Assembly: GCF_014779655.1 (NCBI RefSeq) | Contig: NZ_JACXYX010000004.1 | Span: 248,001-312,000 of the forward strand | Source: Nocardioides ganghwensis | Lineage (GTDB): Bacteria; Actinomycetota; Actinomycetes; Propionibacteriales; Nocardioidaceae | Reading direction: 5' to 3' | DNA length: 64,000 bases | Part shown: positions 48,434 through 58,988 of the stretch, piece after piece | Position numbering within the stretch: position 1 is the stretch's first letter | How the letters are laid out: every line of letters begins with the position of its first letter | The notes under the pieces: model-generated | Seen by the model: only the letters and a program-made list of their open reading frames with translations | Databases searched by the model: none | Told to the model about the DNA's origin: nothing | Position numbers and translations under genes: made by a program

Positions 48434-50506
48434 GTGGCAGCACCGTCAGACAACACCTACAACGCAGCTCACCTCCTGGTCCTCGAGGGCCTCGACGCGG
48501 TCCGCAAGCGACCGGGCATGTACATCGGCTCGACCGACACGCGCGGGCTCATGCACTGCCTGTGGGAGATCATCGACAACGGCGTCGACGAGGCGCTCGC
48601 CGGCGTCGCGCACCTCGTCGAGGTCACGCTGCACGACGACGGGTCCGTCGAGGTCTACGACGACGGGCGCGGCATCCCGACCGACAAGGAGCCCAAGACC
48701 GGGCTGTCAGGCGTCGAGGTGGTGGCCACCAAGCTGCACGCCGGCGGCAAGTTCGGCGGCGGCTCGTACGTCGCGACGGGCGGCCTGCACGGCGTCGGCC
48801 TGTCCGTGGTCAACGCGCTGTCGTCGCGGATGGACATCGACGTCGACCGCTCGCCGAGCCAGCAGGGCCTGTCGTTCCAGCGCGGCGTGCCCGGCGTCTT
48901 CGACGGCGACGGCCCGGACGCGCCGTTCACGCCGCAGTCCGGCCTGACCCGCAAGGGCAAGCGGGTCGCGAAGGGCAGGACCGGCACCCGGATCCGGTTC
49001 TGGCCGGACCGCCAGATCTTCACCAAGGACGCCCGCTTCGAGATGGACGGCCTCGTCGGTCGCGCCCGGCAGACGTCCTACATCGTCCCCGGGCTCGAGC
49101 TGGTCATCCGTGACCGGCGCTCCGGCGAGATGGTGGAGGAGAAGTTCCGCCACGACGGCGGCATCGCGGAGTTCGTGGAGTTCCTCTCCCACGGCGAGCC
49201 CGTGACCGACATCCTGCGCCTGCAGGGCACCGACACCTTCACCGAGACGGTGCCGCTGCTCGACGACAAGGGCCACATGACGCCGCAGGAGGTCGAGCGC
49301 GAGCTCTTCGTCGACGTCGCCGTGCGGTGGGACACCGCCTACGACACCGAGGTCCGCTCCTTCGTCAACGTGATCGCCACCCCCAAGGGCGGCACCCACG
49401 TCAGCGGCTTCGAGGCGGCGCTGACCAAGACCTTCAACGACGCGATGCGCGCGGCCAAGGTGCTCAAGGCGGCCGACACCGACGTCATCAAGGACGACGT
49501 GCTCGAGGGACTGACCGCGGTGGTGACCGTACGCCTGGCCGAGCCGCAGTTCGAGGGCCAGACCAAGGAGATCCTCGGCACCCCCGCGGCGCGCGGCGTC
49601 GTACGCAAGGTGGTGGCCGGCGAGCTCAAGTCGTTCCTCACCTCGACCAAGCGGGCCGAGAAGGCGCAGGCCAAGCTGCTGATGGAGAAGGTCGCCGGGG
49701 CGTCGAAGACCCGCCTCGCGGCCCGTCAGCACAAGGAGAACCAGCGCCGCAAGAACGCCTTGGAGTCCTCCGCGCTGCCGGCCAAGCTCTTCGACTGCCG
49801 CAGCACCGACACCGAGCGCACCGAGCTGTTCATCGTCGAGGGCGACTCCGCGATGGGCACGGCCAAGGCCGCCCGGAGCAGCGAGTTCCAGGCGCTGTTG
49901 CCCATCCGCGGCAAGATCCTCAACGTGCAGAAGGCCACCGTCGGCGACATGCTCAAGAACGCCGAGTGCGCCTCGATCATCCAGGTCGTCGGTGCCGGCT
50001 CCGGCCGTACGTTCGACCTCGAGGCGGCCCGCTACGGCCGGATCATCCTGATGGCCGACGCCGACTCCGACGGCGCCCACATCCGGTGCCTGCTCGCGAC
50101 CCTGTTCTTCAAGTACATGCCCGAGCTGGTGCGCGACGGGCGGCTGTTCTCGGCCGTGCCGCCGCTGCACCGCATCGAGCTGTCCAACCCCAAGAAGGGG
50201 ATGGACAAGTACATCTACACCTATTCCGACGACGAGCTGCAGCGCAAGCTCGCCGAGCTCAAGCGCAAGAACGTCCGCTGGAAGGACCCGGTCCAGCGCT
50301 ACAAGGGCCTCGGCGAGATGGACGCCGACCAGCTTGCCGAGACGACGATGGACCCGCGCCACCGTACGCTCCGCAAGCTGACGATCGACGACGTCGACGA
50401 GGCCAGCAAGGTCTTCGACCTGCTCATGGGCTCCGACGTGGCCCCGCGCAAGGAGTTCATCGTGCAGGGGGCCTACGAGGTCGACGTGGAGGCGCTGGAC
50501 GCCTGA
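48434..50506 (+). CDS. parE: DNA topoisomerase IV subunit B (type IIA ATPase subunit)
   Basis: A 690-residue GHKL ATPase subunit. N-terminal motifs are RKRPGMYIGSTDTRGLMHCL, EIIDNGVDEA (catalytic Glu and Asn), YDDGRGIPTD and GGLHGVGLSVVNALS. The transducer Lys lies in RSFVNVIATPKGGTHVSGFE. The TOPRIM part has LFIVEGDSAMGTAK (EGDSA), LLPIRGKILNVQKA and LMADADSDGAHIRCL, and the end has KGLGEMDADQLAETTMDP. The pattern is that of actinobacterial ParE rather than GyrB. It pairs with parC at 53650 to decatenate chromosomes. GTG 48434 begins VAAPSDNTYNAAHLLVLEGL. Confidence 0.93.
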   Translation: MAAPSDNTYNAAHLLVLEGLDAVRKRPGMYIGSTDTRGLMHCLWEIIDNGVDEALAGVAHLVEVTLHDDGSVEVYDDGRGIPTDKEPKTGLSGVEVVATKLHAGGKFGGGSYVATGGLHGVGLSVVNALSSRMDIDVDRSPSQQGLSFQRGVPGVFDGDGPDAPFTPQSGLTRKGKRVAKGRTGTRIRFWPDRQIFTKDARFEMDGLVGRARQTSYIVPGLELVIRDRRSGEMVEEKFRHDGGIAEFVEFLSHGEPVTDILRLQGTDTFTETVPLLDDKGHMTPQEVERELFVDVAVRWDTAYDTEVRSFVNVIATPKGGTHVSGFEAALTKTFNDAMRAAKVLKAADTDVIKDDVLEGLTAVVTVRLAEPQFEGQTKEILGTPAARGVVRKVVAGELKSFLTSTKRAEKAQAKLLMEKVAGASKTRLAARQHKENQRRKNALESSALPAKLFDCRSTDTERTELFIVEGDSAMGTAKAARSSEFQALLPIRGKILNVQKATVGDMLKNAECASIIQVVGAGSGRTFDLEAARYGRIILMADADSDGAHIRCLLATLFFKYMPELVRDGRLFSAVPPLHRIELSNPKKGMDKYIYTYSDDELQRKLAELKRKNVRWKDPVQRYKGLGEMDADQLAETTMDPRHRTLRKLTIDDVDEASKVFDLLMGSDVAPRKEFIVQGAYEVDVEALDA

Positions 50507-50643
50507 TGGGTCCGGCGAGGCCCGAATCACGCCCCCTCGGTGCGTGTCGACGGCGAGTCGTGGGCGACACGCCGCATCCGAGGTGGCCCAGGTGCGTGTT
50601 GCGGCCCCTCGAGGTGGGCCGGCAGCGGTGGACCGGCGACGAG

Positions 50644-51138
50644 TCAGGCGTGCTGGGTGAGCAGGCCCGTGTCGACGTCGTAGATGAACCCGCCGACCTT
50701 GGCACGCTCGCCGATGAGGGGGTGCGTACGCACCTTGTCGACGTCCTCACGCAGCTGGCCGAGCTGGTCGGTGACCACCCCGAAGGACTGCCAGCTGGCG
50801 TCGACGCCGGCCGACTCGCCCACGCGGGCGCGGAGGTCGGCCTCGGACGCGGAGGCCATCGCACACCGGGTGTGGGGCACGACCAGCACGCGCTGCACGT
50901 TGAGCAGGTGCACGCCCAGGACGAGAGCCTCGAGTGCCTGGGGCGTGACCCGGCCACCGGGGTTGCGGAAGATCTTGGCGTCGCCGTGCTTGAGCCCGAG
51001 CATGCGCAGGGGGTCGATGCGGGAGTCCATGCAGGTCACGAGGGCGATGCCGGCATGGGCCTTGCCGTCGAAGCCGCCGAGGTCGAAGGAGTCCGCGAAC
51101 TCGCGGTTGGCCGCCAACAGGTCGTCGAAGTCGCTCAC
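50644..51138 (-). CDS. Beta-carbonic anhydrase
   Basis: A 164-residue beta-class enzyme interconverting CO2 and bicarbonate. Zinc ligands are Cys36 in CMDSR (with the Asp38-Arg40 dyad), His89 and Cys92 in PHTRC. IFRNPGGRVTPQALEALVLG is the conserved helix after the site. It is short, close to the minimal beta-CA group of M. tuberculosis Rv1284. No signal peptide is present, so it should be cytosolic. Start ATG 51138; it converges on parE over a 137-bp gap. Confidence 0.93.
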   Translation of the reverse strand: MSDFDDLLAANREFADSFDLGGFDGKAHAGIALVTCMDSRIDPLRMLGLKHGDAKIFRNPGGRVTPQALEALVLGVHLLNVQRVLVVPHTRCAMASASEADLRARVGESAGVDASWQSFGVVTDQLGQLREDVDKVRTHPLIGERAKVGGFIYDVDTGLLTQHA

Positions 51139-51159
51139 GAGACCGCAGGTTAGCGCCCC

Positions 51160-52938
51160 TCAGGCGCCACCGGTGAAGACGTCTCGCGCAGCCAGACGGG
51201 TCGGCCTCACCTGGCGGAACAGCACGAGTGCCAGCACGGCGGCGACCACGGCACAGCCGGCGGCACCCCAGAACACCGCGTGCTCCTGGGCGATCCCGGC
51301 GACGCGCAGCAGGTCGGAGAACTCCTTGCAGCGGCTCTTGCCGTCGCAGACCTCCTGCACCGGCGGCACCTCGAGCTGCTCGGAGTAGTAGCGGCGCAGG
51401 CCGATCGTGGTCAGCGCCGAGATGCCGACGAGCATCCCGACCATCCGCGAGACCACCACGAAGGCGCTCGCGACCCCGTGCACGTCGTCGTCGGTGAAGG
51501 CGAGGAGGGCGGCGTTGACCGGGGCGAGCGCGAGCCCGAAGCCGAGGCCGCCGGTGACGAGCGCGACGTTGGCGATCGGCTCCTCGATCGTGGTGAGGCC
51601 CCACCGGGTCATCAGGACGAACCCGGTCGCCGCCATCAGCATGCCGACGGCGGTGACGACGCCGGGCGAGAAGCTGCGGATCAGGTAGCCGCCGGCGACC
51701 GCCCCGACGGGCAGGGCGATGAGGAAGCGTACGAGGACGAGCGCCGCGGGCAGCTGGTCGTCGGGGTAGACGGTCGTGCGCGCGAAGAGCGGGATGTCGA
51801 TGAGGGCGGCGATCAGCGCGGCGCCGACGAAGAAGCTGACCAGGAGCGCGCCCCAGGCCGGCGTACGACGCAGCGCGCCGCGGGGGACCAGCGGGCTGGC
51901 GGCGCGGCGTACGTGCCAGGCGAAGGCGACCGCGGCGACGGCGGCGCCGAGGAGGTACCACCGGCCGCGGGGCGAGAACACCTCGACCTTGGGGTCGGCG
52001 GTGGCGAAGGCGAGGATGACCCCGCCCAGCGCTGCGGCGAGGAGGAGGGCGCCGGCCAGGTCGGCCTCGACCAGGACCCGGCTCCACCCGCGGAGGTCGA
52101 GGAGCGGGCGCGGCGCGAACCAGCACCAGGCGACGAGCAGCACCAGCGCGGCCGTGGTGATCGCCCCGATCGGCGTCAGCCAGCGACCGTCGCCGGCGAA
52201 GGGGATGAACAGCTGGCCCCAGGTGAGGTCGCGCATGAGCCCGGACGGGCGCAGGAACACGATGGTGGCGCTCGCGAACGTCGCGAGCACCAGCAGGAGT
52301 CCGACGACGTCGAGGTGTCGACACCCACGGGGCTCGGGGCTCACCCGCTCGCGGGGGGCGAGGGCGCGGATCGCGGCGGCGAGGACGAGGCCCACGGCGA
52401 GGTTGATGGCGAAGATCGCGCGCCAGTCGGAGAAGGCGAGCACGGCGGCGCCGAAGAGCGGGCCGAGCACGGACCCGATCTCCTGCACCGCCGAGACGAC
52501 GCCGAGCGGAACACCCCGGCGCTCGACGGGGTAGAGGTCGGCGACGAGCGCGAGGGTGGCGGGGACGAGGCCGCCGCCGCCGACGCCCTGGAGGAACCTG
52601 CCGGCGACGATGCTGGGCATGTCGTAGGCGACGGTGGTGATCAGCGAGCCGAGCGCGAAGAGGACCAGCGCCATCACGAGCACCGGCACCCGGCCGCGCA
52701 GGTCGGCGATGCGGCCGATGAGCGGGAGCATCGCGACGTAGCCGAGCAGGAAGCCGCTGACGATCGGGGCGGCCCGCTGGAGCTGGTCGATCGGCACGCC
52801 GACGCCGGTCATCATGTCGGGCAGCGCGAGCACCACGACGTACGTGTCGGCCGCTGCGAACGCGACGGCGACCGCCGCCATCGCGAGGAGCACCCGCGAG
52901 GTGCGCGACACCTCCGCCACTCCGGGGGCGACGCTCAC
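51160..52938 (-). CDS. MFS transporter, DHA2/EmrB-QacA type (P55-like)
   Basis: A 592-residue exporter with about 14 helices. The first helices include FAAADTYVVVLALPDMM, then GYVAMLPLIGRIADLRGRVPVLV (motif A). GRFLQGVGGGGLVPATLALVADLYPVERRG (helix 4) and LGPLFGAAVLAFSDWRAIFAINLAVG (motif C region) follow. A gene directly upstream (GTGA overlap at 52935-52938) encodes an LprG-type lipoprotein. That pairing is the same as lprG-p55 (Rv1411c-Rv1410c) in M. tuberculosis, where the two export triacylated lipids and affect drug efflux. The start is GTG 52938. Confidence 0.9.
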   Translation of the reverse strand: MSVAPGVAEVSRTSRVLLAMAAVAVAFAAADTYVVVLALPDMMTGVGVPIDQLQRAAPIVSGFLLGYVAMLPLIGRIADLRGRVPVLVMALVLFALGSLITTVAYDMPSIVAGRFLQGVGGGGLVPATLALVADLYPVERRGVPLGVVSAVQEIGSVLGPLFGAAVLAFSDWRAIFAINLAVGLVLAAAIRALAPRERVSPEPRGCRHLDVVGLLLVLATFASATIVFLRPSGLMRDLTWGQLFIPFAGDGRWLTPIGAITTAALVLLVAWCWFAPRPLLDLRGWSRVLVEADLAGALLLAAALGGVILAFATADPKVEVFSPRGRWYLLGAAVAAVAFAWHVRRAASPLVPRGALRRTPAWGALLVSFFVGAALIAALIDIPLFARTTVYPDDQLPAALVLVRFLIALPVGAVAGGYLIRSFSPGVVTAVGMLMAATGFVLMTRWGLTTIEEPIANVALVTGGLGFGLALAPVNAALLAFTDDDVHGVASAFVVVSRMVGMLVGISALTTIGLRRYYSEQLEVPPVQEVCDGKSRCKEFSDLLRVAGIAQEHAVFWGAAGCAVVAAVLALVLFRQVRPTRLAARDVFTGGA

Positions 52939-53645
52939 GGCGCGGCGATGTCCTTCTCGGTGCCGTAGTCGGCGAAGTCGACGGTGTAGGTCATCGGCTC
53001 GGCCCGGGGGTAGAAGACGCCGGTGAGGGTCGCCTTGCGCAGCTCGCCGTCGTCGCTGACCTGCCACTCGACGTCGAAGGAGTCGCCCGACGACGACGGG
53101 ATGATCGCGTCCATCGCGTCGCCCGGGACGGTGCCGGAGTAGGTGGTGAGGATCTCGGTGTTGTCGGCCCCGCCCCGCACGCTCTCCCCGGCCTCGGGGG
53201 ACTCGGTGAGGCCGAGCAGGCCCGCGAAGCCGTCCTCGCCGATCAGGCCGGACGGATCGGGGGCGCCGTACTCCTTGGGGTTGACCTTGTCGTAGCCCGG
53301 CGTGAACGGGAGCTGGGCGTAGACCGTGTCGTCGACGGCGATCACGGGCACGTCGACGGTCTGCCCGGCGAAGACGACCGTGATCGAGCCCTCGAAGGCC
53401 GGCACGTTGGTGACGGTGCCGACCGCGCGGGTGATGCCCGAGACGCCCTCGGGGAGCTGGTCCGTCGAGAGCGTCAGCTCGACCCCGCTGGTCTCGGTCA
53501 GGGTGGTGGCCGCGTCGGCGAGGACCTCCTCGGGCGACGCCTCCTCGGCCTCGTCGTCACCCTCGGCGCCGGAGCAGGCAGTCAGCAGCGGGAGGGACAG
53601 GAGGACCGCCGCCGCGGTCGTGGCGAGACGTCCGGAGGTGCGCAT
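52935..53645 (-). CDS. LppX/LprAFG-family lipoprotein (LprG-like)
   Basis: A 236-residue lipoprotein. The signal peptide ends LLSLPLLTAC (Cys about residue 24), followed by an acidic linker. The mature domain reads GVELTLSTDQLPEGVSGITRA, then GTVTNVPAFEGSITVVFAGQ, then DDTVYAQLPFTPGYDKVNPKEYGAPDP. It ends YTVDFADYGTEKDIAAP. These are typical of the beta-sheet/helix half-barrel that binds acylated glycolipids in mycobacteria. It is 4 bp downstream of parC and overlaps the MFS gene, so all three are probably one transcript. It likely hands a lipid or lipoglycan to the MFS exporter. Confidence 0.88.
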   Translation of the reverse strand: MRTSGRLATTAAAVLLSLPLLTACSGAEGDDEAEEASPEEVLADAATTLTETSGVELTLSTDQLPEGVSGITRAVGTVTNVPAFEGSITVVFAGQTVDVPVIAVDDTVYAQLPFTPGYDKVNPKEYGAPDPSGLIGEDGFAGLLGLTESPEAGESVRGGADNTEILTTYSGTVPGDAMDAIIPSSSGDSFDVEWQVSDDGELRKATLTGVFYPRAEPMTYTVDFADYGTEKDIAAP

Positions 53646-53649
53646 GGGC

Positions 53650-56139
53650 TCAGCCTTCCACAGCGGTGGGTGCATCCGCCGACGCCGCCACCTGCGCGGC
53701 GACAGGCGACGCCACTGCCGCGATGGGCTGCGGGGCGGGCACCCCCGAGCCGTCGCGGCGGCCGGTGGCCTCGGGCAGCTCGACGGGCGCACCGCTGGCG
53801 GCGGCCGCTCGGGCAGGACCGGGGCCTGCCCAGGCGGTCACGAGGGTGTCCTCGCCCTTGAGGAAGCGGTGGCTGCGGACGCCGCCGGTCGCACGGCCCT
53901 TGCCGGGGTACTCGCTGAACGGCGTCACCTTCACGGCACCGGCCTCCGTGCCGGGCAGGGCGGTCGAGGAACCGGAGGCCGTGACCACGACGGCCTCGTC
54001 GGGGTCGAAGGCGCCGAAGAACGCTACCCGCTGCCCGGCGCCCAGCTTGATGCCGGCCATGCCGCCGCCGGAGCGGCCCTGGGGGCGTACGCCGGACGCG
54101 TTGAAGTGGAGCAGCTGGGCGTCGGACGAGATGAAGCAGAGCTCCTCCTCGCCCGTCACGAGCTCGACGGCACCGACGACCTCGTCGCCGTCCTTGAGGC
54201 CGATGACCTCCCACTCGTCGCGGTTGAGCACCTCGGGGTTGACCCGCTTGACGACACCGTCGCGGGTGCCGAGCGCGAGGCCAGGGCCCTCGGTGGCCAG
54301 CGAGGTCAGCGACAGGGCGCGCTCGCCGTTGTCGAGGGCGATCAGCTCGCTCAGCGACAGCGTGCCCTGGAGGTTCGGGTCGTTGGCGGTCGACGGGAGC
54401 TCGGCATTGCCGAGGTCGAGGACCGAGAGCCGGACCAGGCGGCCGCGGTTGGTCAGCACGCCGATCTCGCCGCGCTTGGTCGTGCGGACGGCGGAGACCG
54501 TGACGTCGTGGTTGGTGCGGTCGCCGCCACGACCGGGCAGCTGGACGTCCTTCGTGCGGGCCAGCAGCCCGGTGGACGAGAGCAGCACGAAGCAGGGGTC
54601 GTCCGCGACCTCGACCGACGTCGCGGCCGTGACGGCCGGCGCGGCGCCGAGCAGGACCGTACGCCGCGGCGTGCCGTGCTCCTTGGCGACGTCTGTGAGC
54701 TCGTCGGAGACGACCTTCCGGAGCAGCTTCTCGTCGGCGAGGATCGCGTCGAGGTACTCGATCGTGCGCTCGAGCTCGCTCTTCTCCTTCTCGAGCTCGA
54801 GCTTGGAGAACTTGGTGAGCCGGCGCAGCGGCATGTCGAGGATGTAGTCGGCCTGCACCTCGGAGAGCTCGAAGATCTCGATGAGCCGTTCCTTGGCCGC
54901 GGCCGCGTTGTCGGAGCCGCGGATCACCTGGATGACCTCGTCGATGTCGAGGATCGCGATGAGGAGGCCGTCGACGAGGTGCAGGCGGTCGGCGGCCTTG
55001 GCGCGACGGAACGTCGACCGGCGGCGTACGACGTCGAAGCGGTGGCCGAGGAAGACGTCGAGCATCTGCTTGAGGCCGAGCGTGCGGGGCTGGCCGTCGA
55101 CGAGGGCCACGGCGTTGATGCCGAAGGAGTCCTCGAGCGCGGTCTGGCGGTAGAGCTGCTCGAGGATCGCCTCGGGCACGAAGCCGTTCTTGACCTCGAT
55201 GACCAGCCGGAGGCCGTGGTCGCGGTCGCTCAGGTCCTTGATGTCGGAGATGCCCTGGAGCTTCTTGGCGAGCACGAGCTTCTTGATCTGCTCCATCACC
55301 CGCTCGGTGCCGACGCCGTAGGGGAGCTCGGTGACGACGATGCCCTTGCGGCGGGCGGACACCGACTCGACCCGTGCCGTGGCCCGCATCTTGAACGTGC
55401 CGCGCCCGGACTCGTAGGCGTCCCGGATCCCGTCGAGGCCGACGATCTTGCCGCCGGTCGGCAGGTCGGGGCCCGGGATGAACCGCATGAGGTCGTCGAG
55501 CGAGGCCTTCGGGTGGGTGATCAGGTGCTTGAGGGCCTGGACCACCTCGACGAGGTTGTGCGGGGCGATGTTGGTCGCCATGCCGACCGCGATGCCGGCG
55601 GAGCCGTTGACCAGGAGGTGCGGGATGGCGGCCGGCAGGACCACGGGCTCCATCTCGCGGGAGTCGTAGTTGGGCTTGAAGTCGACGGTGTCCTCGTCGA
55701 TCGACGCCGTCATCGCCACCGCGGCGGGCGCCATCCGGCACTCGGTGTAGCGCATCGCGGCGGGGGAGTCGTCAGGCGAGCCGAAGTTGCCGTGCCCGTC
55801 GACGGTCCGCAGCCGCATGGACCAGGGCTGCGCCATCCGTACGAGGGCGTCGTAGATCGCGCCGTCGCCGTGCGGGTGCAGGCGGCCCATCACCTCGCCG
55901 ACGACGCGGGCGCTCTTGACGTGCCCGCGGTCGGGACGCAGGGACATGTCGTCCATCGTGTAGAGGATCCGGCGCTGCACGGGCTTGAGGCCGTCGCGCG
56001 CGTCGGGCAGCGCCCGGGAGTAGATGACCGAGTAGGCGTACTCCAGGAACGACGTCTGCATCTCGTCGCGGATGTCGGTGTCGAGGATGTGCTCCTCGAA
56101 GTCGTCCGGGAGGGGCTCCTGCTTCGTGCGTCGTGCCAT
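53650..56139 (-). CDS. parC: DNA topoisomerase IV subunit A
   Basis: An 829-residue breakage-reunion subunit. The N-terminus has [30 protein letters not shown], the quinolone-region motif [17 protein letters not shown] and the catalytic Tyr131 in RYTECRM. The position of the drug-contact Ser of E. coli GyrA (Ser83) is Gly93 here, with Asp97 kept. The C-terminal beta-pinwheel runs from about residue 500, and a Pro/Ala-rich tail ([20 protein letters not shown]) ends the protein. It acts with ParE at 48434. It begins an operon with lprG-like and MFS genes; the spacing to lprG is 4 bp. Confidence 0.93.
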   Translation of the reverse strand: MARRTKQEPLPDDFEEHILDTDIRDEMQTSFLEYAYSVIYSRALPDARDGLKPVQRRILYTMDDMSLRPDRGHVKSARVVGEVMGRLHPHGDGAIYDALVRMAQPWSMRLRTVDGHGNFGSPDDSPAAMRYTECRMAPAAVAMTASIDEDTVDFKPNYDSREMEPVVLPAAIPHLLVNGSAGIAVGMATNIAPHNLVEVVQALKHLITHPKASLDDLMRFIPGPDLPTGGKIVGLDGIRDAYESGRGTFKMRATARVESVSARRKGIVVTELPYGVGTERVMEQIKKLVLAKKLQGISDIKDLSDRDHGLRLVIEVKNGFVPEAILEQLYRQTALEDSFGINAVALVDGQPRTLGLKQMLDVFLGHRFDVVRRRSTFRRAKAADRLHLVDGLLIAILDIDEVIQVIRGSDNAAAAKERLIEIFELSEVQADYILDMPLRRLTKFSKLELEKEKSELERTIEYLDAILADEKLLRKVVSDELTDVAKEHGTPRRTVLLGAAPAVTAATSVEVADDPCFVLLSSTGLLARTKDVQLPGRGGDRTNHDVTVSAVRTTKRGEIGVLTNRGRLVRLSVLDLGNAELPSTANDPNLQGTLSLSELIALDNGERALSLTSLATEGPGLALGTRDGVVKRVNPEVLNRDEWEVIGLKDGDEVVGAVELVTGEEELCFISSDAQLLHFNASGVRPQGRSGGGMAGIKLGAGQRVAFFGAFDPDEAVVVTASGSSTALPGTEAGAVKVTPFSEYPGKGRATGGVRSHRFLKGEDTLVTAWAGPGPARAAAASGAPVELPEATGRRDGSGVPAPQPIAAVASPVAAQVAASADAPTAVEG

Positions 56140-56229
56140 GGGGCGCATTCTCCCCGGTGGCCGGGCGTCAGCGGCCGGGGGCACGCCGGTGAACCCTCCT
56201 TCGGTGGTCGCAGAGGCCGAACCTGCCGA

Positions 56230-56235
56230 TACATT
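56230..56235 (+). promoter_or_regulatory. -10 element, leaderless promoter of the GNAT/ACS fusion
   Basis: TACATT, 6 nt (GCTGTC), then GTG 56242; a classic leaderless arrangement. Confidence 0.6.
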
Positions 56236-56241
56236 GCTGTC

Positions 56242-58965
56242 GTGACCGAAGCGGACGCGGCAACGGACGAGGTGGGGGTGACGCCCGCGCCCCGGCACTG
56301 GGAGGCGGACGTCCTGCTGCGGGACGGGCGCACGGCCCACATCCGGCCGATCCAGCCCGAGGACCGCGAGCTGCTCGTCGAGTTCTACAGCCGGGTCTCC
56401 GACCAGTCGAAGTACTACCGCTTCTTCTCGCCGATGCCCGAGCTCTCCGAGCGCGACCTCGACCGGTTCACCAAGGTCGACCACCGCGACCGGGTCGCGA
56501 TGATCCTCACCGTGGCCGGGCAGATGATCGCGGTCGGCCGCTACGACACGATCCGGCCGGGCTACGCCGAGGTCGCCTTCCTCGTCGAGGACAGGCACCA
56601 GGGCCGCGGGATCGGCCAGCTGCTGCTCGAGCACCTCGCCCAGGCGGGACGCGAGCGGGGGATCGAGGAGTTCGTCGCGGAGGTGCTGCCCGACAACCAG
56701 GCGATGATCCACACGTTCAAGGACGCCGGCTACCAGGTCAAGAGCGCCTTCGAGGACGGCGTGATGGAGCTGGTCTTCCGCATCGACCCGACCGACACGG
56801 CTATCGGGGTGATGGAGCAGCGCGAGCACCGCGCCGAGTACGCCTCGATCGAGCGGTTCTTCTCGCCGAAGTCGGTGGCGATCATCGGCGCCAGCCGCCG
56901 GCAGGACACCATCGGACGCGCGCTCGTACGCCACCTCGTGCTCGGCAACTTCACCGGCCGCATCCACGTGGTGAACCCCAGCGCCGACTCCGTGTCGGGC
57001 ATGCCGGCGTGGAAGTCGGTGGGGGAGATCCCCGGCGACGTCGACGTCGCGATCGTCGCCGTGCCGGCCGAGTCCGTCCAGGACGTCGTCCTCGACTGCG
57101 CCGCCAAGGGCGTCCACGGCCTCGTGGTGATCTCGTCGGGCTTCGCCGAGACAGGTGAGGAGGGCCGGATGCGGCAGCGCCGCCTCGTCGGCCTGTCCCG
57201 CTCGTACGGCCTGCGCCTGATCGGCCCCAACGCGCTCGGCATCATCAACACCGACCCCGAGGTGCAGCTCAACGCCTCGCTCTCGTCGGTGATGCCGCCC
57301 CGCGGCCGCGCGGGCTTCTTCTGCCAGTCCGGCGCGCTCGGGTCGGCGATCCTGGAGAAGGTCCAGAACCGCGGGCTCGGCCTGACCACGTTCGTCAGCG
57401 CCGGCAACCGCGCCGACGTCTCCGGCAACGACCTCCTCCAGTACTGGGAGGAGGACGACGCCACCGAGGTGGTGCTGCTCTACCTCGAGTCGATCGGCAA
57501 CCCGCGCAAGTTCTCCCGCATCGCCCGTCGCGTCAGCCGGCGCAAGCCGATCGTCGCGGTCCGGTCGGGGCGCAGCTCCCAGGGCGTGCCGATGGGGCAC
57601 GCCGTGCGCAAGATCGGGGCGCCCGGCGAGGCCGTCGACGCGATGTTCCGCCAGGCGGGGATCATCCAGGTCGAGTCGCTGGAGGAGATGTTCGACGTCG
57701 CCCAGCTCCTCGCCCACCAGCCGCTGCCGCGCGGGCGCCGGGTCGCGATCGTCGGCAACTCCGACGCCCTCGGGCTGCTCGCCGCCGACGCCGCCAACTC
57801 GGTGGGCCTCGTCGTCAACCGCCAGGAGGCGCTGGGAGCCGACGCGACCGCCGAGGACTTCGAGGACGCCCTCGACGCGGCGATCGACGACCCCGAGGTC
57901 GACGCGGTCGTCGCGATCTTCATCCCGCCGCTCAACGTCGCCGGAGCCCGTGAGGACGTCGCCAACGTGCTCGCCGCCGTCGGTGAGCAGTCCGACAAGC
58001 CGATCGTGTCGACCTTCCTCGGCACCGAGGGCGTCCCCGAGCTGCTGCGCGTGCCGGACGTCGCCGGGTCGAGCGCGGGCCGCGGGTCGGTGCCGTCCTA
58101 CCCGGCGGTCGAGGCGGCCGTCCGGGCGCTCGCGCACGTCGTCGAGTACGCCGTGTGGGTCCGGGTGCCGCAGGCCACGGTGGCCGAGCCCGGGGTCAAC
58201 GACCTCGACGCCGCTCGCCACCTGGTCAACGAGGTGCTGATGCGCCACCCCGAGGGGCGCGACCTCGACTTCGACGAGCAGAACCGGCTGCTCCGCGCCT
58301 ACGGCATCGACCTGTGGGACACCTACGCCGTGGCCTCCCTCGACGAGGCGACCGCTGCCGGCGAGGCCCTCGGCTGGGACGTGGTGCTCAAGGCGACGGC
58401 CGACCACCTCCGCGACCGGCCCGACCTCGCCCATGTGTGGCGCAACATCGACACGCCCGAGGAGATGACCGACGCCTGGTCCTCGCTCAACACGCTCATC
58501 ACCGACCCGGACCGGGCCGGGTTCGTCGTGCAGCGCAACGCGCCTCCGGGCGTGCCGGTGACGATCGCGACGATGGAGGACCCGCTCTTCGGCCCGGTCC
58601 TGTCGTTCGGCATCGGCGGTCCGCTCACCGAGCTGCTGGGCGACCGGTCGTTCCGGATCCCGCCGCTGGCCGACCACGACGCGCAGGACATGGTGCGGGA
58701 GATCAAGGCGTCCCCCCTGCTCTTCGGCTACCGCGGCAGCGAGATCGTCGACGTCGCCCAGATCGAGCGCCTGGTGCGTCAGGTGGCCCAGCTCCAGCAC
58801 GACCTCCCGCAGGTCCGGGCCCTCCAGCTGCCGCTCGTGCTGGCCGGAGCCGAGGGGGCGACGGTGCTCGGTGCGAGCGTACGGGTGGAGCCGGTGAAGG
58901 ACCCCCGCTCGGACTGGTTCGTACGCCGGCTCAGCACGATGCCCGGGGACACGCTGCCCGACTGA
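56242..58965 (+). CDS. Bifunctional GNAT acetyltransferase / NDP-forming acyl-CoA synthetase (Pat-like)
   Basis: A 907-residue fusion. Residues about 25-185 form the GNAT domain: [49 protein letters not shown] (acetyl-CoA pyrophosphate loop) and [15 protein letters not shown]. Residues about 210-340 are the CoA-binding Rossmann part ([20 protein letters not shown]). [11 protein letters not shown] and a ligase part follow, and then the ATP-grasp domain from about residue 680 ([21 protein letters not shown]). The GNAT domain lies in front, unlike E. coli Pka/YfiQ, where it is C-terminal. Protein-lysine acetylation, for instance of acetyl-CoA synthetase, is the usual role. Confidence 0.9.
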   Translation: MTEADAATDEVGVTPAPRHWEADVLLRDGRTAHIRPIQPEDRELLVEFYSRVSDQSKYYRFFSPMPELSERDLDRFTKVDHRDRVAMILTVAGQMIAVGRYDTIRPGYAEVAFLVEDRHQGRGIGQLLLEHLAQAGRERGIEEFVAEVLPDNQAMIHTFKDAGYQVKSAFEDGVMELVFRIDPTDTAIGVMEQREHRAEYASIERFFSPKSVAIIGASRRQDTIGRALVRHLVLGNFTGRIHVVNPSADSVSGMPAWKSVGEIPGDVDVAIVAVPAESVQDVVLDCAAKGVHGLVVISSGFAETGEEGRMRQRRLVGLSRSYGLRLIGPNALGIINTDPEVQLNASLSSVMPPRGRAGFFCQSGALGSAILEKVQNRGLGLTTFVSAGNRADVSGNDLLQYWEEDDATEVVLLYLESIGNPRKFSRIARRVSRRKPIVAVRSGRSSQGVPMGHAVRKIGAPGEAVDAMFRQAGIIQVESLEEMFDVAQLLAHQPLPRGRRVAIVGNSDALGLLAADAANSVGLVVNRQEALGADATAEDFEDALDAAIDDPEVDAVVAIFIPPLNVAGAREDVANVLAAVGEQSDKPIVSTFLGTEGVPELLRVPDVAGSSAGRGSVPSYPAVEAAVRALAHVVEYAVWVRVPQATVAEPGVNDLDAARHLVNEVLMRHPEGRDLDFDEQNRLLRAYGIDLWDTYAVASLDEATAAGEALGWDVVLKATADHLRDRPDLAHVWRNIDTPEEMTDAWSSLNTLITDPDRAGFVVQRNAPPGVPVTIATMEDPLFGPVLSFGIGGPLTELLGDRSFRIPPLADHDAQDMVREIKASPLLFGYRGSEIVDVAQIERLVRQVAQLQHDLPQVRALQLPLVLAGAEGATVLGASVRVEPVKDPRSDWFVRRLSTMPGDTLPD

Positions 58966-58988
58966 CCCGCGCGTGACAGACTGCTGTC

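Noticed and set aside
53326..56241. A 972-codon upstream extension of the GNAT/ACS frame
   Set aside because: It is antisense to parC, with Asp/Glu/Val/His bias typical of a reverse frame; a leaderless promoter marks GTG 56242.
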